In this document: piece after piece, positions 16,005 through 24,413 of the stretch
How positions within the stretch are numbered: position 1 is the stretch's first letter
Layout: each line of letters begins with the position of its first letter
From: CAXQUZ01 sp942491145
Lineage (GTDB): Bacteria; Myxococcota_A; UBA796; UBA2385
NCBI GenBank assembly: GCA_942491145.1
Contig: CALOBC010000040.1
Coordinates: 62,001-126,000, forward strand
DNA: 64,000 nucleotides
Reading direction: 5' to 3'
Position numbers and translations under genes: made by a program
Notes under the pieces: generated by a model
Told to the model about the DNA's origin: nothing
Seen by the model: only the letters and a program-made list of their open reading frames with translations
The model's database searches: none

Positions 16005-16850
16005 ATGCTCCCGCGCCCCTTGCCTTGCCGTCCTGCCCTATTGGCCTGTGCTGGCCTCGCGCTGGTGAGCTGCAAGCCTCCTGAACCCGCCGCCCCCATG
16101 GTCGGTTGGCACACTGCGGACGAGGGCGGCAAGTTCGCTTGTTATTTCCCGCCCAATTTTGCCAAGATGGACGAACTGTCGCGCAAGACCGCCCGGGCCG
16201 AGGTGCTTGACGAGGTCTTTGGCCAGTGGCGCGGCAAGCGCGAAGACGGCGTGAGCTTCGAAGAGGGCATGCTGGAACAGCTTGAGAACGTCATGTTTGG
16301 CGACATGAGCAAGCTGGAGGGTGTGGTCACCAAGAACGCCGACTGGTGCCGCAAGGTCAGCATGGGCCAAGCCCAGATGGACGCTTGGCATGGCTGGGTT
16401 CGGGGCTTGGGCAGCAAGCTCACTGAGGGCGAGTGCTACGCCCACTTCGACTACACGCTGTTCGACTACCTTGAGATCGACGTGGACTGGCAGCGGGAGC
16501 TGTCCATCTGCCAGGACGACAAGGTCCGCATCTCGGGCACGGGCCAGGACCGCTTCCGGATCACCGACAAGGGCAATTGGATCACGGTGGACGGGGATCC
16601 CAACGATCCGTCCGGCGGCACCGACCTGCCCTGCAACATCGAAGGCTGCTTCCGGGGCCAGCTGATCATGCGCTTCCGCAGTGATGCGGGGGTTGAGGTG
16701 ATCAAGCCGGTGGGCACGGGCGTCTCGTTTGTGGCGCCCGAGAACGGCACCATCAGCTACCGCATCAACGACGACACGTACTACGACAACAAGTGGTACC
16801 AGTCCGCGGGCATCATCGACCACGCTTCTGTCGAGATCTCCCCCGAGTGA
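16005..16850 (+). CDS. Lipoprotein of unknown function
   Basis: The ATG at 16005 follows TTGGAGG at good spacing; the upstream extension of the frame is rejected. The 281-residue product has a type II signal peptide with lipobox LVSC (Cys23), then a Pro-rich linker. A helical stretch follows at about 45-130, then a beta-rich C-terminal half. Six further cysteines (FACYF, DWCRK, GECYA, SICQD, LPCNIEGCF) suggest disulfides in an extracytoplasmic protein. I do not recognise a family. It lies between atpE and the sugar cassette and appears to have its own promoter, so a link to either is not shown. Confidence 0.75.
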   Translation: MLPRPLPCRPALLACAGLALVSCKPPEPAAPMVGWHTADEGGKFACYFPPNFAKMDELSRKTARAEVLDEVFGQWRGKREDGVSFEEGMLEQLENVMFGDMSKLEGVVTKNADWCRKVSMGQAQMDAWHGWVRGLGSKLTEGECYAHFDYTLFDYLEIDVDWQRELSICQDDKVRISGTGQDRFRITDKGNWITVDGDPNDPSGGTDLPCNIEGCFRGQLIMRFRSDAGVEVIKPVGTGVSFVAPENGTISYRINDDTYYDNKWYQSAGIIDHASVEISPE

Positions 16851-16895
16851 TGGGTGTTGTCGGGGGCATCGGGCCCTCCCCGGTTGGAGGTGTGG

Positions 16896-17888
16896 ATGCC
16901 CTCGAGCATTGGCCAGAAGCTGGCATTCTCCGCGCTGACCACGCTGGTGGTCTTCGGTGCGGTGGAGCTTGGCCTGCGCGGGGCGGGGTGGCCGCAAGTC
17001 AGCGGTGGCTTCACCCACAATGAGCCGTACTGGGTGGTGGACGCCGACCAGGTGCAAGCGCCGACCCCCCACAACGAGATGGGGACAACCTTCCCGGTCT
17101 CGACCGACGACAATGGGTTGCGCTACCCGATCCACGAGCAAGACAAGCGACCGGGCACCCACCGGGTGATGACGCTGGGATGCTCCACCACCTTCGGCTG
17201 GGGCGTGGCGGATCGGGAGAGCTACCCCGCGGTGCTTGAACAGCGCCTGCGGGATGGCGGCCACCGGTCCACCGAGGTCATCAACGGCGGCCAGCCCGGC
17301 TACACCAGCTTCCAAGGCCTGTGGCTGTGGGACGGCGTGCTGCGCCACTATGAGCCCGACGTCGTGCTTGTGGGCTACGTCGTCCAAGATGCCCGCAAGG
17401 CCGCCTACTCCGACAAGAGCCAGGCCATCCTCCAACAAGACGCGCGCTTCTTGAAGGACCAGCTGCTCTACCGATGGCGCGCCTACCAGCTCGTGCGCTC
17501 CCTCATCGGCGGCTTCCAAGTCGAGGCCAAAGAAGTCGGCCAGAATGACGAAGGTGGCGTGTACCGCGTCATTCCCGAGGACTTCGCGGCCAACCTGAGG
17601 GCGCTTGTGGCAGGCATCCGGGCGGTGGGCGCCACCCCGGTGCTGTTTGGCTACCCGCTGGAGCGTGAGGGCTACACAACCACCCACCGCCGCATCCTCC
17701 GGGCCGCGGCCGACGAGCTGGGTGTGCTCCACTTCGACCCCCAGCCCCAGATGGAACAAGCCAGCTCCAGTGCCGAGCTGTACTTCCCCCGGGACCGCGG
17801 CCACGCCAACGCGGCGGGAAATGCCCAGATCGCTGACTGGGTCCACGACTTCCTCCAGCAGCATGATCTGCTGGGCCCCCAAGGCTGA
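16896..17888 (+). CDS. Membrane-anchored SGNH/GDSL hydrolase
   Basis: The ATG at 16896 follows TTGGAGG. The 330 residues begin with an uncleaved N-terminal membrane helix (LAFSALTTLVVFGAVELGL). The SGNH blocks are the nucleophile region TLGCSTTFGWGV (Ser in GCST), a block II Gly in NGGQPGYTS, and the C-terminal DRGHANAAG, which supplies the catalytic Asp and His. The 'AlgX/GDSL N-terminal' region DNGLRYPIHE is typical of hydrolases that remove or move acetyl groups on surface glycans. The active domain would lie outside the inner membrane. It is the first gene of the sugar cassette; the GT2 gene starts four bases after its stop. Likely role: O-acetyl or acyl editing of a glycan. Confidence 0.82.
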   Translation: MPSSIGQKLAFSALTTLVVFGAVELGLRGAGWPQVSGGFTHNEPYWVVDADQVQAPTPHNEMGTTFPVSTDDNGLRYPIHEQDKRPGTHRVMTLGCSTTFGWGVADRESYPAVLEQRLRDGGHRSTEVINGGQPGYTSFQGLWLWDGVLRHYEPDVVLVGYVVQDARKAAYSDKSQAILQQDARFLKDQLLYRWRAYQLVRSLIGGFQVEAKEVGQNDEGGVYRVIPEDFAANLRALVAGIRAVGATPVLFGYPLEREGYTTTHRRILRAAADELGVLHFDPQPQMEQASSSAELYFPRDRGHANAAGNAQIADWVHDFLQQHDLLGPQG

Positions 17889-17892
17889 GCCG

Positions 17893-18621
17893 ATGTCCTC
17901 TGCTTCTTCTGGTTCCTCCTCCCCTGAAGTGCGGGACAGCACCATTGTGCTGCTCGTGCTCAACGAGATCGACGGGCTCACCCAAGTCTGGGATGACCTG
18001 CCCCTCGACCGCTTTGCGCGGACGGTGGCGGTCGACGGGGGCTCCACCGATGGCTCCCGCGAGTTCCTGGCGGCCCGGGGCATTCCGGTCCTCGACCAGC
18101 CCATTGCGGGCCGTGGCGTGGCCTTTCGCGTGGCGGCTGAAGCGACCGACACGGCGCGGGTGGTCTTCTACTCGCCCGATGGCAACGAAGACCCAGCCGA
18201 CATCGCTCGGCTCGACGACATGGTGCGCGACGGAGCCGATCTCGCCATCGCGAGTCGCTTCGCATCCGGTGCGGTCAATGAAGAACAGGACGCCTTTCGC
18301 CCCCGCGCCCGGGTGAACCAAGCGCTCACGTGGCTGGCCAACCGGCTGTTCCACGACGGGCCCTTCGTCACCGACACCATCAACGGCTTTCGGGCGCTGC
18401 CCCGTGCGCGGCTGCTCGAGCTCAACACCACCGTGAAGCGCTTTCCGATCGAGTACCAGATCAGCATTCGTGCGATGACCCGGGGGTGGACCATCGCCGA
18501 GATCCCCACCCACGAGGGCCAGCGGGCCGGTGGGGAGAGCAAGGCGCTGTCCTGGCCGGTGGGCAAAGACCACCTGAAGGTGCTGCTGTCCGAGCTTCCC
18601 CACGTTCGGGTTCTGCGATGA
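17893..18621 (+). CDS. Family 2 glycosyltransferase
   Basis: From the ATG at 17893 this is 242 residues. It carries the GT-A fold signatures of GT2 enzymes: VLLVLNEIDGL at the start, VDGGSTDGSREF for nucleotide binding, and FYSPDGNEDPAD in place of the usual DxD loop. DTINGFRALPR is the region conserved in dolichyl-phosphate-mannose-synthase-like enzymes. There are no membrane segments, so it should act at the cytoplasmic face of the membrane. It lies four bases after the SGNH hydrolase and overlaps the next gene by ATGA. It probably transfers the sugar made by the following three enzymes, or loads a polyprenyl phosphate with it. Confidence 0.87.
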   Translation: MSSASSGSSSPEVRDSTIVLLVLNEIDGLTQVWDDLPLDRFARTVAVDGGSTDGSREFLAARGIPVLDQPIAGRGVAFRVAAEATDTARVVFYSPDGNEDPADIARLDDMVRDGADLAIASRFASGAVNEEQDAFRPRARVNQALTWLANRLFHDGPFVTDTINGFRALPRARLLELNTTVKRFPIEYQISIRAMTRGWTIAEIPTHEGQRAGGESKALSWPVGKDHLKVLLSELPHVRVLR

Positions 18622-19832
18622 GCACGTCCGACCGGGCCGCGGCCATCGCTGCGCTGCTGGATGCCCACCTCTCCGTGTCCCCCGACGCGCCGGTGCCCCC
18701 GAACACGCTGCCCCTCGCGGTGCCCACCTTTGGGCGCGCCGAAGTGGCCGAGGCTATCGATGCGTTGCTCGACGGCTGGTTGACCATGGGCCAGCGGGTG
18801 TTCTCCTTCGAGCGGGCCTGGGCCGACTACGTGGGCGCTCGGCACTGCATCATGGTGAATTCCGGCAGCAGCGCCCTTCTCGTCATGCTCACCGCCCTCA
18901 TCGAGACCGGCCAGCTCCAACCCGGCGAAGAGGTGGTGGTGCCGGCGGTGGGCTGGTCCACCAGCTTGTCGAGCGTGCTGCGGGCGGGCCTGCGGCCGGT
19001 GCTTGTCGATGTGGATGCCCAGACCCTGTGCCTCGAAGGTCGCCATGAGCGCGCCATTCTCGCGCTTCACTTGCTCGGTCAGCCGTCTCGGGCCACGTCG
19101 TCGCGGCTGTTGCTCGAAGATGCGTGTGCGGCCCACGGTGCCGAAGTGGACGGGGTGAAGGTGGGGGCCCGCGGGGTCGCCGGTGCCTTTTCGTTCTTCT
19201 TCTCCCACCACATCACGACGGGCGAAGGCGGCATGATCTGCGTCCAGGACGATGCTCTGGCCGACGCCTGTCGCTCGCTGCGCGCCCACGGCTGGGTGCG
19301 GGAGCGGGGCGATCGGGCCGAACAAGAAGCCGCCCACGGCGACATCGACCCCCGCTTCTTGTTCGTGAACAGCGGCTACAACATGCGGCCCACCGAGCAG
19401 GCCGGGGCCTTCGGGATCCACCAGCTCCCTCGCTTGCCGGGCTTCGTCGCTGCGCGCAACGCCAACCACAAGGCTTGGTGCGCTGCGATTCGAGACAGTG
19501 GGCTGCCCGTCACGGTCTTTGACGAAGCTCCGGGCACGCTGCACGCTGGCTTTGGCTTTCCCATGCTGGTCGACGCCGACGCGGGCATCGACCGCGCCGG
19601 GCTGTGTGCGGTGCTCGAGTCCCAAGGCATCACCACCCGAGCGATCTCGGGGGCAAATCTTGCTGCCCAGCCCGCGTTTCGGGACCACCCCGACGTGCGG
19701 GTCGAAGGTGCGCTGCCGGTGGCCGAAGCGGTGCATGAGCGCGGCTTGTTTGTCGGCAACGCCCACGCCTTCGGTCCCGACCAAGGGGCCCTGCTGTTGC
19801 GCGCGCTCCACTCGGCATTTGCCGGCGGTTGA
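18618..19832 (+). CDS. DegT/DnrJ-family PLP enzyme, ColD/RfbH-like sugar 3-dehydratase
   Basis: This 404-residue protein belongs to the DegT/DnrJ/EryC1/StrS family. It has the PLP-phosphate motif NSGSSALL near 81-88, the cofactor Asp in LLEDACAAHGA (about 168) and the SF...HHITTGEGG motif at 192-205. In ordinary sugar aminotransferases of this family the PLP Lys lies in that motif; here its position is His197. The same Lys-to-His change marks ColD and RfbH/E1, which use PMP to remove the 3-hydroxyl of a 4-keto-6-deoxyhexose. I do not see the extra cysteine cluster that would mark the iron-sulfur E1 type, so ColD-like is the better guess. The gene is coupled by ATGA to the GT2 gene. Substrate is unproven. 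Confidence 0.85.
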   Translation: MSTSDRAAAIAALLDAHLSVSPDAPVPPNTLPLAVPTFGRAEVAEAIDALLDGWLTMGQRVFSFERAWADYVGARHCIMVNSGSSALLVMLTALIETGQLQPGEEVVVPAVGWSTSLSSVLRAGLRPVLVDVDAQTLCLEGRHERAILALHLLGQPSRATSSRLLLEDACAAHGAEVDGVKVGARGVAGAFSFFFSHHITTGEGGMICVQDDALADACRSLRAHGWVRERGDRAEQEAAHGDIDPRFLFVNSGYNMRPTEQAGAFGIHQLPRLPGFVAARNANHKAWCAAIRDSGLPVTVFDEAPGTLHAGFGFPMLVDADAGIDRAGLCAVLESQGITTRAISGANLAAQPAFRDHPDVRVEGALPVAEAVHERGLFVGNAHAFGPDQGALLLRALHSAFAGG

Positions 19833-19933
19833 ACCGCAAGCACGGTCCCCTTGACCCGGTGGAGACGTGCTGGGGACGGCCCACATCGGCGGGTCCTGGC
19901 CGTTCACCGACCGGTCGGCAGTGAAGTCTGCGG

Positions 19934-19939
19934 TATGGT
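19934..19939 (+). promoter_or_regulatory. Possible -10 element TATGGT
   Basis: TATGGT lies 30 bases before the ATG at 19964, in the 131-base gap after the ColD-like gene. It suggests a promoter that lets the two epimerase genes be made separately from the upstream part of the cassette. No convincing -35 box is seen. Confidence 0.33.
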
Positions 19940-19963
19940 GGCCCTCGCAATGAGGGAGTCCCC

Positions 19964-20890
19964 ATGAGAATCGTGGTCACCGGCGGTGCTGGCTACATTG
20001 GCTCGACGCTGGTCCCGCTGCTGCTGGATCGTGGCCACCACGTCCATGTGGTCGACTCGCTGATGTTCGGCGGCCAAGCGATGGTGCCCCTGTTCATCCG
20101 GCCGAACTTCTCGTTCGCCAAGGTCGACATTCGGGACCGCGATGCCCTGAAGCCCGAGCTGGAGGGCGCCGACGCGGTCATCCACCTCGCGGCACTCGTC
20201 GGCTACCCCCTGTGCAAGAAGATGCCCCGGGAAGCGGTCGAGGTGAACGTCGATGGCACGGTCAATGTGCTCGACCTGATGCCCAAGGACGCGCGCTTGC
20301 TCTACGGGAGCACCGGGTCCAACTATGGCGAGGTGGTGGGCATCTGCACCGAAGACACGCCGCTCAACCCGCTGTCGCTCTACGGCGAGACGAAGACCCG
20401 GGCCGAAGAGCTGTGCCACGAGCGCGGCAACTGCGTGTCGATGCGCTTTGCCACGGCATTTGGCATCGCACCACGCCTGCGCCTCGACCTGATGATCAAT
20501 GACTTCACGTGGCAAGCCATCCACAACCGCTACCTCGTGGTCTACGAGAAGCACTTCCGCCGCACCTTCATCCATGTCCGCGACATCGCGCGGGGCTTTC
20601 TGCACATGTTGGATCGCTGGGATGGCCTGCAGCACAGTGTCTTCAACGTCGGGCACGACTCGATGAACTACACCAAGGAAGACATCGTGGGCCTGCTCCA
20701 GCGGCGCCTGGACTTCATGGTGCACTTCGCCGAGATTGGCTCGGACGACGACAAGCGGGACTACGAGGTCGACTACTCGCGCATCCGGGACTCGGGCTTC
20801 GACATCGAGGTCGACATCGAGATGGGCTTGGGCGAGCTGTGCGGCGGCTTGGCCCTGCTCCCCCTCGACAATCCGTATAGCAACGTATGA
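19964..20890 (+). CDS. NAD-dependent nucleotide-sugar epimerase/dehydratase
   Basis: The 308-residue protein is an extended short-chain dehydrogenase. It has the NAD motif GGAGYIGS at residues 7-14, the DIRD acidic site, HLAALVG, the catalytic Thr/Ser of YGSTGSNYG and the Tyr-X3-Lys pair in LYGETK. The C-terminal half holds the substrate-binding part with FIHVRDIARG and FNVGHD. This pattern fits UDP/GDP-sugar 4-epimerases and 4,6-dehydratases. At 308 residues it is short for a GDP-mannose 4,6-dehydratase, so epimerase or reductase is more likely. A clear GAGGGAGTC leader precedes the ATG. It overlaps the next gene by ATGA. Confidence 0.88.
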   Translation: MRIVVTGGAGYIGSTLVPLLLDRGHHVHVVDSLMFGGQAMVPLFIRPNFSFAKVDIRDRDALKPELEGADAVIHLAALVGYPLCKKMPREAVEVNVDGTVNVLDLMPKDARLLYGSTGSNYGEVVGICTEDTPLNPLSLYGETKTRAEELCHERGNCVSMRFATAFGIAPRLRLDLMINDFTWQAIHNRYLVVYEKHFRRTFIHVRDIARGFLHMLDRWDGLQHSVFNVGHDSMNYTKEDIVGLLQRRLDFMVHFAEIGSDDDKRDYEVDYSRIRDSGFDIEVDIEMGLGELCGGLALLPLDNPYSNV

Positions 20891-21831
20891 GCGCCCCCTC
20901 GCTGGCCTCGATGTGGGGGGGAGCCCGGGTGCTGGTCACCGGCGGGCGGGGCTTTCTCGGTGCCCATGTCTGTGCACGCCTGACGGCTGAAGGGGCGACG
21001 GCCATTCCCGTGTCGAGTCGGGACGCCGACCTGCGGGTTGCCGCCCAGGCAAGGGCGCTGGTGCACGATCTGGCGCCAGACGTGGTGGTCCACTGCGCGG
21101 TCCAGGGCGGGGGCATCGGCTGGATGCGGGCCCACCCGGTCGCCTCCGGGCGCGACAACCTGCTGATGAACACCCACATCCTGGACGCCGCCCACACGGC
21201 CGGCTGCAGCGCGTTCATTGGGGCCAGCTCGGCGTGCGCCTACCCCCGGCTGTGCCCGGTGCCATTTTCCGAAGATGACCTGTGGAACGGCTATCCCGAG
21301 CCCACCAATGGGCCGTATGCCCAGTCCAAGCGGTCGATGATGGACCTGGGCCGGGCCTACCACCAGGAGCACGGGCTGCACGTCGGCTTCCCCGTGCTGG
21401 CCAACCTGTACGGCCCCGGGGACCATCTCACGCCGGAGCGCTCTCACGTCGTGGCGGCCCTGCTTCAGCGCACCTTGGCTTTGTCCCCCGGCGAGCCACT
21501 GGTGGTCTGGGGCTCGGGCAATGCCACTCGGGAATTCCTCTTTGCGCCAGACGCCGCCGAGGGGGTGCTGGCCATGCTCGGCTGGCGGTCTCCCGAGCCG
21601 CTGAACATCGGCACGGGCATCGAAGTAAGCATCGCGCAGCTGGCGCGGGCGGTGGTGAAGGCCTGTGGACACGATGGCGCGGTGGTCTTCGACCCCGACA
21701 AGCCCGATGGCCAGCCCCGAAAGTGCCTGGACGTCACCCGGGCCCGACAGCAGCTGGGCTGGTCAGCGCCCACAGACCTCGACGCCGGACTCGCGGCGAC
21801 GGTGGGCTGGTACCGCGAGGCCATGAGCTGA
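20887..21831 (+). CDS. GDP-L-fucose synthase-like epimerase/reductase
   Basis: This 314-residue SDR protein resembles GDP-fucose synthase (Fcl/WcaG) more than any other group. It has GGRGFLGAH at residues 19-27, the NADP-binding PDVVVHCA, the GGGIGWM stretch matching the family's VGGI, the catalytic Ser in GASSACAYP and the Tyr-X3-Lys in YAQSKR. NLYGPGDH follows, and REFLFAPDAA near the end. Fcl performs a 3,5-epimerisation and 4-reduction; the colitose enzyme ColC is a close relative. Next to a ColD-like enzyme the ColC-type role is attractive, but this is inference. The start overlaps the previous stop (ATGA) and the next gene begins right after its own stop. Confidence 0.85.
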   Translation: MSAPSLASMWGGARVLVTGGRGFLGAHVCARLTAEGATAIPVSSRDADLRVAAQARALVHDLAPDVVVHCAVQGGGIGWMRAHPVASGRDNLLMNTHILDAAHTAGCSAFIGASSACAYPRLCPVPFSEDDLWNGYPEPTNGPYAQSKRSMMDLGRAYHQEHGLHVGFPVLANLYGPGDHLTPERSHVVAALLQRTLALSPGEPLVVWGSGNATREFLFAPDAAEGVLAMLGWRSPEPLNIGTGIEVSIAQLARAVVKACGHDGAVVFDPDKPDGQPRKCLDVTRARQQLGWSAPTDLDAGLAATVGWYREAMS

Positions 21832-22923
21832 GTGCGGGCTTGTCTGCTGGCGTGGGTGCTGCTGAGCGGCTGCATCTTGGAGAGGACCACGGGACAGCCG
21901 GTGCCCCTGGATCCCCGCTTTTACCAGTCGGTCGAGAAGGCCCAGGGGGCGCCCGGTGTCGGTGGTGGTGATGCGGTGCCCTTCGCCAGCCACGAGGGGG
22001 CCACCGTCACCATCCGGGGCACCATCACGTCGCCCATGCCGGGCTCGGTGGACATCGACGTGCGCACGCCCGATCCCAAGTCGCCCGGCGGCGTGAAGGG
22101 CCACGGCAAGGTGCTGGTGGACCAACTGGGGCCCTTTGAGCTGACGGTGCCGGCCGACCTGGGGGCCCTGGAGCTCCAGGCCTTTCAAGACCCGGACGCC
22201 AACGGACCCGGCGGCGCTGACCCCTTCGCTCAAGTGCGCTTGGACGTCGGAAGTGATGATTTGGACGGCATTGTCTTCGCGTTGGAGCCGGGCGCACGCG
22301 GGGGCATGGGCGGGCCAGAACACCATGAAGCGGCACCTGGCGCCCCCGGTGGAGACCCGAGCAATGCGCCCCCACGACCGCCCGATCCCGGGGGTGGACC
22401 GCCGGGGGAAGCCCAGCCTGGAGCCCCCCAGCCAGGGGAGCCTCAGCCTGGAGAACCCCAACCCGGAGACCCGGGACAAGGGCCGCCGCCCGATGGGGGA
22501 CCGTCGCCGGGTGGTGGTGGAGACAGCCCGTTCATGGGCATGAGCGGCGACAAGGTGACCATCGCGGGGCGCATCGTCTTGCCGCCCGGGGTCGACACCA
22601 CCGGCAAGGTCGACATGGACCTGTTCCAGCCCGACAAAGACGCGCCCGGCGGCAGGCGGATGCTGGGCAAGCTCAAGGTGGCGCCCGGTGACTTCTCGTT
22701 TGAGGCCCCTGCCGAGTTCGGAACTCTGCTGCTGGAGGCCTTCTTCGACATCAACGGCAACCAGCGGCCCGATGCTGGCGATGCGATGGGCCGGGCCGAC
22801 AACCCCGTGCGGGTGGCCGGCCGGGACGTCGACGGTGTGGTGCTGACCCTCGCGGTGAGCACCGACGGGCGGATGCCGGGCGACAGCGAGCAAGCGCCAC
22901 CGCCGGGTGGGGGTGGGCTCTGA
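21832..22923 (+). CDS. Lipoprotein with two duplicated domains joined by PGEPQ repeats
   Basis: The GTG at 21832 directly follows the previous stop. A type II signal peptide ends in the lipobox LLSGC (Cys14). The mature part has two homologous domains of about 90 residues. Domain 1 starts near VTIRGTITSP (about residue 60) and domain 2 near VTIAGRIVLP (about 242). Both share the order DxD..DP.. / PGG....GK / LG.L.L.AF.D / DG.V..L. They are joined by a low-complexity linker with PQPGEPQPGEPQPGD. The domains are beta-rich and end in the same strand pattern, as in carbohydrate-binding or Ig-like modules; no family is recognised. Coupling to the sugar cassette suggests a surface or glycan-related job. 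Confidence 0.75.
   Translation: MRACLLAWVLLSGCILERTTGQPVPLDPRFYQSVEKAQGAPGVGGGDAVPFASHEGATVTIRGTITSPMPGSVDIDVRTPDPKSPGGVKGHGKVLVDQLGPFELTVPADLGALELQAFQDPDANGPGGADPFAQVRLDVGSDDLDGIVFALEPGARGGMGGPEHHEAAPGAPGGDPSNAPPRPPDPGGGPPGEAQPGAPQPGEPQPGEPQPGDPGQGPPPDGGPSPGGGGDSPFMGMSGDKVTIAGRIVLPPGVDTTGKVDMDLFQPDKDAPGGRRMLGKLKVAPGDFSFEAPAEFGTLLLEAFFDINGNQRPDAGDAMGRADNPVRVAGRDVDGVVLTLAVSTDGRMPGDSEQAPPPGGGGL
22402..22479 (+). repeat. Short tandem repeats coding for P-G-E/D-P-Q
   Basis: Twenty-six codons made of imperfect copies of a 9-15 base unit (CAGCCTGGAG and variants) encode Pro-Gly-Glu-Pro-Gln units. They form the linker between two duplicated domains of a lipoprotein. Such units can expand or contract by slippage. 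Confidence 0.7.
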
Positions 22924-22932
22924 TCGCCAGTG

Positions 22933-23604
22933 TCAGCGAGCGGCCTCGGCCGTGAACGTGGCCAGGGGCTCCGACCAGACCGCGGGGCTGCTGTACGCGT
23001 AGTTGACCGGATCACTGGTGAACTCGAGCGTCCCCTGCCACGTGGGTGGGGTGGTGGTGGCGCCTTCGTCGGTGGCGCCGGCCAGTCGCAGGTCCAGCCC
23101 GTGCATGCGCGTGTCCTCGGTGGACGATGCCGTGCCGATGAGGCCGTCGAGGCCTGCTCCGCCGGTGAAGATGACTTGGCCGTTGGCGAACACGGACATG
23201 AAGCCGGCCGAGGGGTTGAGCTCCAGCACCCCGGGCGCGCTGATGCTCAAGCGTGCGTCGAGCGCCACGTGCTCCACGCAGTCCCCCGCTTCGTCCTCGC
23301 TGGCCGCCACCCGAACCCCGCGCTCGGCACAGGTCCGAAGCTCAAAGGTCATCGGTTGTTCGGCATCCTCGCCGGTTGGTGGGGCGTCCAGCACGAGGGT
23401 GCCGCTGGCCGGCGCCTCCAGTGCGTCGAGACGCTCGGCAAGCGACACGGACCACCCGACGGGAATGGCGTCGAGGTCAGCATCATCGATGGGGTCGGCG
23501 CACGTCCCCCCGCTGACCTACTCGAACGGATACCCCGAGTCAGTCTTGTCCTCGGCACAGCCGACCATGAGCGGCCCCCAGAGCGCTCCGACACGGGCCC
23601 TCAT
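22933..23604 (-). pseudogene. Lipoprotein gene interrupted by an in-frame TAG
   Basis: The frame starts with ATG at 23604, overlapping the stop of the previous gene (ATGA), so the start is well supported. Codons 1-28 encode a signal peptide with lipobox MVGC (Cys16) and a short linker. Codon 29 is TAG at 23518-23520. The same frame then continues without a break for 195 codons to 22933, with a plausible acidic, beta-rich extracytoplasmic domain (RTCAERGVRVAA, NPSAGFMSVFANGQV). The lack of any frameshift points to a single-base nonsense change such as CAG or TAC to TAG, a sequencing error or stop readthrough. A GTG at 23448 could restart a fragment without export signal. No family is recognised. 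Confidence 0.75.
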
Positions 23605-24413
23605 CGACGTCGCCGGAGGAGACCGAGCAGGCCGCCGAGCGCCGCGAACCAACCCAAGGTGCCGCTGCCCGTGGTGCTGCATCCGCCGCCGTTGCCACAC
23701 TCGTAGAAGCCCGCCCACGGGTCCGCCATCGTGACCTCGCTGATGTTGCCGGCGCCGTCCACGCTCACGGCCCGTGTCCAGGTCGACTGGGGGTCCCGCT
23801 TGGCCGCATCATCAAAGGTGCAGAGTCCGTGGTGGAAGGTCAGCGGTCGTCCCAGCCGCGCCCGCAGCAGGGCCCGTTCCATCGCGGCGTTGTCCGCGAG
23901 CTCGATCATGTAGAAAAGGCCGCTCGGGTCCTCGGTGCTGGCGATCTCGACGGTCAGCTCGTGCTCCGGACCCCAGTCGCCACCGTAGTTGGACCACTGC
24001 AGCACCGCACCGAGAACCGGTGCCTCAGGAGCGGTCTCGTCCACTCGGGTGCCCACCGCGAAGGTGGTCAAGCTGCCTTCAAAGCCACCGCCATCTGGCC
24101 AATCGAACCCTGCGCGCAGCTGGTAGCCGTCGCCCGGGGCCAACAGGGCGTCGGGCTGCAGCTGCCACACACTCGGGTCACCATCGGCCAAGATCTCCAG
24201 CGAGGCTGGCACGACAACGCCCTCAGGATCAATGATCTCGAAGACTATGCGCCCATCGTCGAGGCTCGGCTCGCCAAAGAACTCCACCACTGGCTTGGCG
24301 TTGGTCGGCACGTCCAAGGCGCCATCCGCGGGGAGGGTGGCCCCGGCGGCAACGGGCAGGCAGTCGAGGGCGTGGGCGCTGGTCACAAACATCAGGGCGA
24401 GGCCGAGCATCAT
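23601..24413 (-). CDS. Secreted protein with MYXO-CTERM-type tail
   Basis: ATG codons at 24413 and 24410 follow a strong AGGAG site; the longer upstream frame is rejected. The 270-residue product has a signal peptide (LGLALMFVTSAHA) and an extracytoplasmic region rich in beta strands. That region holds phrases typical of Ig-like, fibronectin-like modules (PTNAKPVVEFFGE, AVSVDGAGNIS). The end is C-G-N-G-G-G-C, a Gly-rich hydrophobic helix and LRRRR, the Cys / membrane / Arg pattern of MYXO-CTERM. Such tails are thought to be cut by a myxosortase and the Cys lipid-linked, placing the protein on the surface. Its stop overlaps the start of the broken lipoprotein gene. Confidence 0.82.
   Translation of the reverse strand: MMLGLALMFVTSAHALDCLPVAAGATLPADGALDVPTNAKPVVEFFGEPSLDDGRIVFEIIDPEGVVVPASLEILADGDPSVWQLQPDALLAPGDGYQLRAGFDWPDGGGFEGSLTTFAVGTRVDETAPEAPVLGAVLQWSNYGGDWGPEHELTVEIASTEDPSGLFYMIELADNAAMERALLRARLGRPLTFHHGLCTFDDAAKRDPQSTWTRAVSVDGAGNISEVTMADPWAGFYECGNGGGCSTTGSGTLGWFAALGGLLGLLRRRR

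Noticed and set aside
23349..23594. Open frame of 81 codons on the minus strand across the TAG
   Set aside because: It is in another frame from the lipoprotein, is Arg/Ser/Pro-rich and lacks a start signal.
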